Of a DNA stretch of 5,785 nucleotides, positions 1 through 5,218 are shown piece by piece. Under the pieces are notes generated by a model that made no database searches, was not told the DNA's origin, and was given only the letters and a program-made list of their open reading frames with translations. Numbering within the stretch: position 1 is the stretch's first letter; every line of letters begins with the position of its first letter. The stretch lies in assembly GCA_016292705.1 (NCBI GenBank), contig JAEDHZ010000112.1, positions 1 to 5,785 of the forward strand. The letters are read 5' to 3'. This DNA is from Clostridiaceae bacterium (GTDB lineage: Bacteria; Bacillota; Clostridia; Oscillospirales; Acutalibacteraceae). A program made the translations under genes and the position numbers.

Positions 1-2
1 TT

Positions 3-1547
3 TACTCAGGTATTGACACCGAAACCCTGCGTCCCGTAACAATCAATGAATTCTTCCCGAAAAACCTTGCTGTGAGAGGCGAGGGGGAGCGCAGTGTAAG
101 AGTCAGACTCGGCTATGACGCAATGTACCGGACCTGCCTGCAAAGCTTTGTTTCGCTTTGGAAAACTCTCATGAGCCTGAACGGTACTCCTGCGCTTTTT
201 GATGTCAGGGAAATCTTTTTTGAAAATTCAACTGCATATTGTGTCTGCGAGAGAATTGAAAGCATAACGCTTCGTGAGTATCTTGAATCCGGCGGAGAAA
301 GGCTTAGCTGGCAGAGGGTGAAAGCTGCTTTCAGACCTGTTCTTTTTGCGCTCGGAAAGCTCCATTCCCTTTCGGTTGTTCATGCTGCTGTTTCGCCGGA
401 CACCGTGCTTCTGGGTGCGGACGGAAAGCTGCGCCTTTCCGGCTTTTCAATTGAACAGACAAAGTCCGATATCATTGAGCTTCACGCCCTTTCCTCGCCG
501 GGTTATGCGCCGCTTGAGCTGTCCGACAGAAGACTGAGGGTGGGCAGTTATACCGATGTTTATTCGTCAATGGCGGTGATGTATAAGCTGTTCACCGGAA
601 TCACTGCGCAGAGCGCCGCTGAGCGTGCAGTGAACGACATGATGGTAATTCCGAATGAATTTGCAAAGCAGCTTGATGAAAAAACCGTGGGCATAATTCT
701 TGCCGCTTTGAGCGTCTATCCTGACAGCAGAATACAGTCCGTTGATGCACTTTGCAACCTGCTTTATCCTGAACCTGCTGAAACGGCGCCCAACACTCCC
801 GTCAACGGTGCAGAGGCTTTGAAGGAAGATGAAAATTCCGCAAAGCAGACCTCTGAACCCGAAAAGGCTGCCCCGGTTGCGGAAAAAAAGCAGGAATCCG
901 ACGCAGTTCTGACCTTTAAGATTATGACGACGGTTCTGCTTGTTGCTGCAATGGTTTTTATAACGGCATACACGACTGTTTTGTATAAGTACTTTGAAGT
1001 ACCTTTCATCAACTCTGCGCTTTCCGGAATTTCGTTTTTGCCGATGAACGCTCAGACTCATTCGTCAGATACCGAAGGCCCGGCGGCCGAAACAACAGAG
1101 ACAACGAGCAACGGTCCCGTTGAGTATGTCAAGGTTGCCGATTTCACGCAGCTGACATATCGTGACATTTTAAACAGCGAAACCTTCAACAGAAATTTTG
1201 AAATTGAGTTTTCCTTTGAGACGAGCGATGAAATTGAAAAGAATTCAATAATATCCCAGAGCATTGCGGCAGGTGAGACCGTTGAAAAGGGAACGAAGAT
1301 TACCGTTGTTGTCAGCAGCGGAAAGCCCTATGTTGTTCTCAGGGATGTTATAGGCATGAGTTATGACGAAGCCGCCGACATTCTCACAAAGGACGGTTTC
1401 AAAGTTCAAAAGGTAACAAAGAAAAACAACGGAACAAGAGTTGCCGGAACGGTCTGCATAATGTCGCTCGTTGCCGGACTTGAGTTTGAAAAGGGAACAA
1501 CCGTCACCCTGACCGTCTGGGCGGAGCCTGAACCGACAACCGAGTAA
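3..1547 (+). CDS. PASTA-domain Ser/Thr pseudokinase, membrane-anchored (5' end outside window)
   Basis: The reading frame is open from base 3, so the gene starts upstream of the window; the in-frame GTG at 72 is an internal Val codon. Residues are counted from base 3 (514 visible). Residues 1-255 follow a Hanks-type kinase fold of the clostridial 'AIKEFFP' type: VTINEFFP (12-19), the catalytic-loop equivalent HAAVSPDT (127-134), the activation-segment GYAPLEL, the helix-F equivalent GSYTDVYS, and a late PDSR arginine. The key catalytic residues are replaced: beta-3 Lys by Asn15, catalytic Asp by Ala129, loop Asn by Thr134, and DFG by Gly-Phe-Ser (147-149). A charged Glu/Lys/Ala/Pro linker (about 255-303) leads to one membrane span (about 307-327). 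Two PASTA repeats follow (about 375-439 and 442-508). In PknB/PrkC/StkP-type proteins such repeats lie outside the cell and bind peptidoglycan fragments. Inferred role: a non-catalytic envelope sensor or scaffold. The fold and PASTA calls are firm; the function is inference. Confidence 0.88.
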   Translation, partial: YSGIDTETLRPVTINEFFPKNLAVRGEGERSVRVRLGYDAMYRTCLQSFVSLWKTLMSLNGTPALFDVREIFFENSTAYCVCERIESITLREYLESGGERLSWQRVKAAFRPVLFALGKLHSLSVVHAAVSPDTVLLGADGKLRLSGFSIEQTKSDIIELHALSSPGYAPLELSDRRLRVGSYTDVYSSMAVMYKLFTGITAQSAAERAVNDMMVIPNEFAKQLDEKTVGIILAALSVYPDSRIQSVDALCNLLYPEPAETAPNTPVNGAEALKEDENSAKQTSEPEKAAPVAEKKQESDAVLTFKIMTTVLLVAAMVFITAYTTVLYKYFEVPFINSALSGISFLPMNAQTHSSDTEGPAAETTETTSNGPVEYVKVADFTQLTYRDILNSETFNRNFEIEFSFETSDEIEKNSIISQSIAAGETVEKGTKITVVVSSGKPYVVLRDVIGMSYDEAADILTKDGFKVQKVTKKNNGTRVAGTVCIMSLVAGLEFEKGTTVTLTVWAEPEPTTE

Positions 1548-1603
1548 TGAACCGGTGTTCAAAGAGCAATGTTAAAGAGCAGCTAAAAAACTGTTGACTT
1601 ATG

Positions 1604-1637
1604 AATGGTAGGCACTTTCGTGTCTGCCATTGTTTTT
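1604..1637 (+). terminator. Probable intrinsic terminator of the pseudokinase transcript
   Basis: AATGGTAGGCAC (1604-1615) pairs with GTGTCTGCCATT (1620-1631) over 12 bp, including two G-U wobbles, around a TTTC loop. One G and a run of five T (1633-1637) follow. It lies 57 bp after the stop codon of the pseudokinase gene. The U-tract is short, so termination may be incomplete. Confidence 0.7.
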
Positions 1638-1690
1638 CACTTGATTTCCGGTGAGGACGGTTGTTTTTTCTCTGCTGCCATTTGATTGCC

Positions 1691-1721
1691 GTTGCAATGT
1701 TTTCGTAAAATCCATTGCAAC
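1691..1721. repeat. Inverted repeat with 13-bp interrupted stem
   Basis: GTTGCAATG (1691-1699) is the exact reverse complement of CATTGCAAC (1713-1721). The inner TTTT (1700-1703) can pair with AAAA (1707-1710) around a CGT loop, leaving a 2-nt TC bulge. No T-run follows, so it is not a standard terminator. It could be a protein-binding site or part of an RNA structure; its role is unknown. Confidence 0.55.
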
Positions 1722-1755
1722 CGATAATGTCATAAAAGTGTAAATATTTTTTAAT

Positions 1756-1778
1756 AATCGGTGACATGTTCACCGATT
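1756..1778. repeat. Palindromic element just upstream of a promoter
   Basis: AATCGGTGA (1756-1764) and TCACCGATT (1770-1778) form a perfect 9-bp inverted repeat separated by CATGT. The right arm ends three bases before the predicted -35 box at 1782. That position suits an activator or repressor site. A weak hairpin terminator is the alternative, but no uninterrupted T-run follows directly. Confidence 0.5.
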
Positions 1779-1781
1779 TCA

Positions 1782-1809
1782 TTGACTTTTTCTTGATTTG
1801 TAGTATCAT
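1782..1809 (+). promoter_or_regulatory. Putative sigma-A promoter of the GT2/TagF-like gene
   Basis: A -35 TTGACT (1782-1787) is followed after 16 bp by a -10 TATCAT (1804-1809). Transcription would start near 1816, giving a leader of about 40 nt before the ATG at 1858. A second -10-like TATACT at 1809-1814 matches the consensus better but would need a 21-bp spacer. The -35 and the bases just after it (TTGACTTTTTC) match the tRNA promoter further downstream. Confidence 0.5.
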
Positions 1810-1844
1810 ATACTCCGTAGTTTTTTGCTTTCATATATCATTTC

Positions 1845-1850
1845 AGAGGG
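1845..1850 (+). promoter_or_regulatory. Ribosome binding site that fixes the start at 1858
   Basis: AGAGGG ends 7 nt before the ATG at 1858. The upstream in-frame TTG at 1825 has no comparable site, and the peptide encoded between 1825 and 1857 includes the Shine-Dalgarno itself. The ATG at 1858 is therefore the likely start, which gives 918 rather than 929 residues. Confidence 0.85.
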
Positions 1851-1857
1851 ATTAAAA

Positions 1858-4614
1858 ATGAATTATAAGTACAAATTCTCCGTGGTTATGCCGGTCTATA
1901 ATGTTGAAGAATATCTTGAAGAAAGTATTCTTTCTCTCGTTAATCAGACAATCGGTTTCCAAAAGAATGTGCAGCTCATTCTTGTCAATGACGGTTCGCC
2001 GGATGACAGCGCCCGGATATGCCGTAAATACAAGGAGTTGTATCCCGATAATATTGTCTATATCGAGCAGGAAAATGCCGGCGTAAGCGCCGCAAGGAAC
2101 AACGGTCTTGACTATGTTGAGGGAAAGTATGTCAACTTCCTTGATTCTGATGACATCTGGTCAAAGAATACATTTGAATTGATATATGATTTCTTTGAGG
2201 AACACTATGATGAGGTTGATGTTGCAACCACCTCAATATATCTTTTCGAGGCTGTTTCCCGTGCCCATGTTGCAAACTTCAGAATGTCTGGCGGAACAAG
2301 AATTGCCGACCTGCGTGACGAAGAAGAATGCAAAAATGTTGTTGTTCAGGTTGCCTCCTCGTTCTTCAAAGCGGAAGCGGTGAAGAATCAACGCTTTGTT
2401 GTCGGTCTGAAGCTCGGCGAGGATGCGCTTTTTGTCAACTCCGTAATTATGGAGAAGATGAAAGTTGCCTTTGTCCGCGGAACAACCTATTATTACCGCA
2501 AGCGTGCCGCCGGAACCTCTGCCGTTCAGACGCTCAATTTTTCAAAGTATTATTATATTGACAGAATCAACGACTATCACCTCAATCTCATCGGAAAGTC
2601 GATTGAAAAGTTCGGAGCTGTTCTTCCGTATATTCAGAATGTTGTTTACTATGACTTTGCGTGGAATCTCACCTCCCAGGCGTATCGCTGGCTGAGTGAG
2701 GAGGAAATGGAAGAATTCCGAAAGCTTTGCGCAAAGGTGCTTTCATATATCGACGATAAGGTTATTCTTGATAACGAGGTTCATCCGCAGCCGCTCAAAA
2801 AGCTCACTGCGCTGAGAATCAAGTATAACAACGACGAAATTGAAAAAGAACTTCGGTATAAAGAAAAAGCATTATGGTTCAATGATGTTTTGTTTGAAGA
2901 GTTTGCAAGGAGCAAATATGTCTGCCATATCAGTTTCATAAATATTAAGAAAAACAAGCTTCATATTGAGGGACTGATTGAAAATTGGGTTTACGAAACT
3001 ACTTCAAAAAAAGTCCGCCTTGCGTTCAGAATCAAAGGAGAGCCTGTTAAAGCAAAGGTTGAAAGCTTTGCTCACACAAAATCTGCCACCTGTTTTGAGG
3101 AGGGCGAAAAGTTCCGCCGCTTCTCATGCGATATGATAATACCCGAATTTGAAAACAAGGACGATGTTGTCAAGGTCTTTCCGATAATTTATTTCGGCAA
3201 GCGGTCTTGCCGCCTCGGAATGAATTATCAGAAGTTTGTTCCCAATGCCAATGCCTTTGCAACCGCATATAAGTTTTTTGATAACTACTGCATCCAGAGC
3301 TACAGAACCGTGATTAAAATCAGCAAGGTTGAAACAAGGTTTCAGAAGTTGATGCTTGCTTCAAAGCTTGAAAGGGAGTGTCAGAAAGAGCTTCGCCGCC
3401 TTGGCAAAAAGGACATTGCCGCATTGAGAAGACGCTATTGCCGCCACAAGGCACTTTCAAAGGGAAATGAAAAAATCTGGCTAATTTCCGACCGTGTTCA
3501 AAACGCCGGAGATAACGTCGAGGTGCTTTTCAAATATCTCAGCAGTATTAAACGGGAGGGAAAGGGACTTGAAAATGTCCGCCCGATTTTTGCAATCAGC
3601 AAGGACGCCGGATGCGTTGACCGCCTGAAGAGCGAGGGCGAAGTTGTCTTTTTTGAGGATGAAAAATACCTTTTCTATTTCCTTTGCGCCGAAAAGATTA
3701 TCTCGTCCGGTGCAAGCGAATTCACCGCCAACCCGTTCGGCTATGACAGAAAGTATCTTGTTGACCTTTTCACATATGAGTATTACTACTTGCAGCACGG
3801 CGTTGCCTGTGCTGACCTTTCCGGTTGGCTCAACCGTTTTTCAAAGAATTTCAAGATGATTTTTGCCTCCTCTCAACGGGAAAGGGAAAGCTTTTTGACC
3901 GCACCGTATTATTATACTCCCTCCCAGATTGCCGTCACGGGACAGACACGGTTTGATGACCTTTATGACAGGAGAGAAAAGCTTGTTCTTGTTCTTCCAA
4001 CCTGGCGCCGCTCAATCAGGGAAAGCTATGATTCAAACACCACAAGCGTTTATTTTGATGGCTTCAGAGATACGGAATATTTTAAATATTACAACGGTCT
4101 CATCAACAATGAGCGTCTGCTTTCGGCAATGAGGGAAAAGGGATATAAAGGGCTTTTCTGCATCCATCCGATACACATGAAGCAAAGCGTTGACTTTGAG
4201 GAGAACGATGTTTTCTCCGTCAATGACGGCTATGTTGATTATAATGATGTCTTTGCCCGTGCCTCGCTTATGGTGACGGATTATTCAAGTGTGCTGTTTG
4301 ATTTCGCCTACCTCAAAAAGCCTGTTGTTTACACACAGTTTGACAAAGAAGAATTCTTTGCCGGTCAGATTTATGACGAGGGCTATTTCAGCTATGAAAA
4401 CGACGGTTTCGGTCCCGTTTGCTATGACATGGATTCAACGGTTGACGCAATAATCAAAGAGGTTGAAAACGACTGCAAAAACGCAGAAAAATATCTTGAA
4501 CGCCTTGACCGTTTCTTTGCCTATGATGACAAAAACAGCTGCGAAAGGGCGTATAAGGCAATAATCGGCAAGAAGTTTGAAATCAGCGATTATCCCAAGA
4601 AAGAGAGAAGCTGA
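1858..4614 (+). CDS. Bifunctional GT2 glycosyltransferase / CDP-glycerol glycerophosphotransferase (TagF-like)
   Basis: The protein has 918 residues from ATG 1858 and no signal peptide or obvious membrane span, so it is probably a peripheral protein on the cytoplasmic membrane face. Residues about 5-200 are a GT-A family 2 glycosyltransferase: FSVVMPVYN (7-15), VNDGS (43-47), the metal/nucleotide-sugar motif DSDD (96-99), and GED (187-189), whose acidic residues fit the catalytic-base position. Residues about 200-350 are helical. Residues about 360-475 look beta-rich, resembling the middle region of related transferases. Residues about 539-900 match the TagF-type CDP-glycerol:poly(glycerophosphate) glycerophosphotransferase fold: LQHG (645-648), TGQTRFD (694-700), LPTWR (713-717), IHP (769-771) and TDYSSVLFDF (807-816). 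In this family the conserved histidines contribute to CDP-glycerol use. Both modules keep their motifs, so both are probably active. Inferred role: adding sugar and glycerol-phosphate to a teichoic-acid-like or other surface polymer. The sugar and acceptor cannot be read from the sequence. No terminator is obvious before the downstream tRNA promoter. Confidence 0.9.
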   Translation: MNYKYKFSVVMPVYNVEEYLEESILSLVNQTIGFQKNVQLILVNDGSPDDSARICRKYKELYPDNIVYIEQENAGVSAARNNGLDYVEGKYVNFLDSDDIWSKNTFELIYDFFEEHYDEVDVATTSIYLFEAVSRAHVANFRMSGGTRIADLRDEEECKNVVVQVASSFFKAEAVKNQRFVVGLKLGEDALFVNSVIMEKMKVAFVRGTTYYYRKRAAGTSAVQTLNFSKYYYIDRINDYHLNLIGKSIEKFGAVLPYIQNVVYYDFAWNLTSQAYRWLSEEEMEEFRKLCAKVLSYIDDKVILDNEVHPQPLKKLTALRIKYNNDEIEKELRYKEKALWFNDVLFEEFARSKYVCHISFINIKKNKLHIEGLIENWVYETTSKKVRLAFRIKGEPVKAKVESFAHTKSATCFEEGEKFRRFSCDMIIPEFENKDDVVKVFPIIYFGKRSCRLGMNYQKFVPNANAFATAYKFFDNYCIQSYRTVIKISKVETRFQKLMLASKLERECQKELRRLGKKDIAALRRRYCRHKALSKGNEKIWLISDRVQNAGDNVEVLFKYLSSIKREGKGLENVRPIFAISKDAGCVDRLKSEGEVVFFEDEKYLFYFLCAEKIISSGASEFTANPFGYDRKYLVDLFTYEYYYLQHGVACADLSGWLNRFSKNFKMIFASSQRERESFLTAPYYYTPSQIAVTGQTRFDDLYDRREKLVLVLPTWRRSIRESYDSNTTSVYFDGFRDTEYFKYYNGLINNERLLSAMREKGYKGLFCIHPIHMKQSVDFEENDVFSVNDGYVDYNDVFARASLMVTDYSSVLFDFAYLKKPVVYTQFDKEEFFAGQIYDEGYFSYENDGFGPVCYDMDSTVDAIIKEVENDCKNAEKYLERLDRFFAYDDKNSCERAYKAIIGKKFEISDYPKKERS

Positions 4615-4654
4615 ACTCCACCCGGGAGAAAATTAAAAAAGTTTCAGAAAAGTA

Positions 4655-4683
4655 TTGACTTTTTCGCTGCTTTGGGCTATACT
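4655..4683 (+). promoter_or_regulatory. Near-consensus promoter of the initiator tRNA gene
   Basis: A -35 TTGACT (4655-4660) and -10 TATACT (4678-4683) are separated by an optimal 17-bp spacer. Start of transcription is expected near 4690, leaving a 5' leader of about 20 nt for RNase P to remove from the tRNA at 4711. The spacing and box quality fit a strong stable-RNA promoter. Confidence 0.88.
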
Positions 4684-4710
4684 AATTGAGCACTTGAAAA
4701 AGTCATATAT

Positions 4711-4787
4711 CGCGGAGTAGAGCAATCCGGTAGCTCGTCGGGCTCATAACCCGGAGGTTGCAGGTTCAAATCCTGTCTCCGCAACCA
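4711..4787 (+). tRNA. Initiator tRNA-fMet (anticodon CAT), CCA encoded
   Basis: The 77-nt cloverleaf includes a genomic CCA. The acceptor arms are CGCGGAG (4711-4717) and CTCCGCA, leaving a C1-A72 mismatch. The anticodon loop CTCATAA sits on TCGGG/CCCGG, giving three consecutive G-C pairs below the loop plus a U27-G43 wobble. The D-stem GAGC/GCTC gives an A11-U24 pair. The T-stem GCAGG/CCTGT carries the loop TTCAAAT. The C1-A72 mismatch, the three G-C pairs and purine11-pyrimidine24 are established hallmarks of bacterial initiator tRNA, so this is not an elongator Met or lysidine-modified Ile tRNA. It stands alone, with its own promoter and terminator. Confidence 0.97.
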
Positions 4788-4790
4788 AAT

Positions 4791-4832
4791 TAAGACAGGT
4801 AATTTTGATACAATTACCTGTCTTATTTTTTT
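4791..4832 (+). terminator. Strong intrinsic terminator after the tRNA
   Basis: TAAGACAGGTAATT (4791-4804) and AATTACCTGTCTTA (4812-4825) form a perfect 14-bp stem with a 7-nt loop, followed by seven T (4826-4832). It begins three bases after the tRNA CCA. It would also end any read-through transcript from the GT2/TagF-like gene. Confidence 0.93.
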
Positions 4833-4908
4833 GTGCATTTTTCTTGGATACATAAATCGTGTGTTTATCAACATAATCAAAATGACTAAACTCTATACAA
4901 CTTATAAA

Positions 4909-4942
4909 AAATCCTCTGAAAAATTGCTTTTTCAGAAGATTT
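4909..4942. repeat. Stem-loop, possible minus-strand terminator
   Basis: TCTGAAAAA (4915-4923) pairs exactly with TTTTTCAGA (4928-4936) around TTGC. After one C/A mismatch, AAATC (4909-4913) pairs with GATTT (4938-4942). Read on the minus strand, a run of T follows the hairpin, which is a terminator-like layout, but no minus-strand gene is visible to its right within the spacer. Confidence 0.45.
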
Positions 4943-4961
4943 ATTGATAAAAAAACTAATT

Positions 4962-5011
4962 GTAATCGTTGGATTTTTGCAGCAATCGTTGAACTTATGG
5001 AGTAATCGTGT
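4962..5011. repeat. Three AATCGT motifs phased at exactly 20 bp
   Basis: AATCGT occurs at 4964-4969, 4984-4989 and 5004-5009, each preceded by G[T/C]. The first two copies extend to AATCGTTG; the third reads AATCGTGT and lies within TAATC-GTGT-GATTA (5003-5016), a 5-bp inverted repeat. Twenty base pairs is close to two helical turns, so the copies face the same side of the DNA. They lie about 150-195 bp upstream of the -35 box of the last gene. Confidence 0.5.
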
Positions 5012-5073
5012 GATTATTATTAAAACAAGATTACTAAAACATCCGTCGATTCTTGACCTTTAGAAATAAAGTC

Positions 5074-5119
5074 ATTTTGATGAGTGGTCCTCAAAAAACA
5101 ATTTTTGCTACATCAAAAT
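5074..5119. repeat. Nested inverted repeat upstream of the last gene
   Basis: ATTTTGATG (5074-5082) is the reverse complement of CATCAAAAT (5111-5119). Inside the 28-nt loop, CAAAAA (5092-5097) can pair with TTTTTG (5102-5107). The left arm overlaps the right arm of the 12-bp repeat pair, so the two pairings exclude each other. No role can be assigned. Confidence 0.4.
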
Positions 5120-5157
5120 TATGTTCTATAATAAACTCCTGAAAATTTTTTCAGTAA

Positions 5158-5186
5158 TTGCATTTGCAAATTTTTTGTGATATTAT
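5158..5186 (+). promoter_or_regulatory. Putative promoter of the PH-like gene, with palindrome in the spacer
   Basis: A -35-like TTGCAT (5158-5163) is followed after 17 bp by TATTAT (5181-5186), with a TGA just before it that makes an extended -10. An alternative pair is TTGCAA (5164-5169) with TATAAA (5186-5191), 16 bp apart. A 10-bp perfect palindrome, ATTTGCAAAT (5162-5171), overlaps the -35 end of the spacer and is a possible operator. Confidence 0.55.
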
Positions 5187-5202
5187 ATAAACGAGTGAGA
5201 AA

Positions 5203-5208
5203 AAGGAG
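5203..5208 (+). promoter_or_regulatory. Ribosome binding site of the PH-like gene
   Basis: AAGGAG lies 10 nt before the ATG at 5219, slightly longer than the usual spacing but well within range. It supports this ATG as the start of the last gene. Confidence 0.85.
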
Positions 5209-5218
5209 TTTGATAAAT

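Larger units (their letters stand above)
1548..1857. other. Intergenic spacer between the pseudokinase and glycosyltransferase genes
   Basis: This 310-bp spacer holds no convincing gene on either strand. It contains a probable terminator (1604-1637), an inverted repeat (1691-1721), a 9-bp perfect palindromic stem (1756-1778), a probable promoter (1782-1809) and the ribosome binding site of the next gene. This arrangement suggests the two flanking genes are transcribed separately. Confidence 0.7.
4876..5081. repeat. 12-bp perfect inverted repeats bounding 206 bp
   Basis: ATCAAAATGACT (4876-4887) is the exact reverse complement of AGTCATTTTGAT (5070-5081). They enclose the stem-loop and the 20-bp-phased repeats. 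The size and layout resemble a small non-coding inverted-repeat element (MITE-like), but no clear target-site duplication flanks it (ACATA on the left, GAGTG on the right). Chance in AT-rich DNA is the main alternative. Confidence 0.4.
4833..5218. other. AT-rich intergenic spacer with repeats, no convincing gene
   Basis: This stretch of about 390 bp is visibly more AT-rich than the DNA before the tRNA. I found no credible gene in it on either strand. It contains a long inverted repeat pair (4876-5081), a stem-loop (4909-4942), three motif copies phased at 20 bp (4962-5011), a smaller nested inverted repeat (5074-5119), and the promoter and ribosome binding site of the last gene. Confidence 0.65.

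Noticed and set aside
72..74. GTG as the start codon of the PASTA protein
   Set aside because: The frame is open back to the window edge and encodes conserved kinase sequence (VTINEFFP) upstream, so this GTG is an internal valine.
567..1061. 164-codon minus-strand reading frame inside the pseudokinase gene
   Set aside because: It lies fully antisense to a strongly supported coding region and shows no domain; it is a shadow of the real frame.
1504..1809. 101-codon minus-strand reading frame across the spacer
   Set aside because: It runs through the terminator hairpin and both inverted repeats, overlaps the end of the pseudokinase gene, and shows no recognisable protein pattern.
1825..1827. 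TTG as the start codon of the GT2/TagF-like protein
   Set aside because: The ATG at 1858 has AGAGGG 7 nt upstream and places the GT2 beta strand at the usual distance from the N-terminus; the TTG has no such site.
4616..4628. CTCC/GGAG stem around ACCCG after the GT2/TagF-like stop codon
   Set aside because: The stem is only 4 bp and is followed by A-rich sequence, not a T-run, so it is not a credible terminator.
4677..4880. 67-codon minus-strand reading frame across the tRNA
   Set aside because: It is the antisense of the initiator tRNA. Peptides such as RRQDLNLQPPGYEPDELP are a well-known false annotation produced by translating tRNA-Met genes backwards.
5053..5082. TTGACC at 5053-5058 as a promoter -35 box
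   Set aside because: No acceptable -10 box lies 16-18 bp downstream, and the promoter at 5158-5186 is better placed for the next gene.
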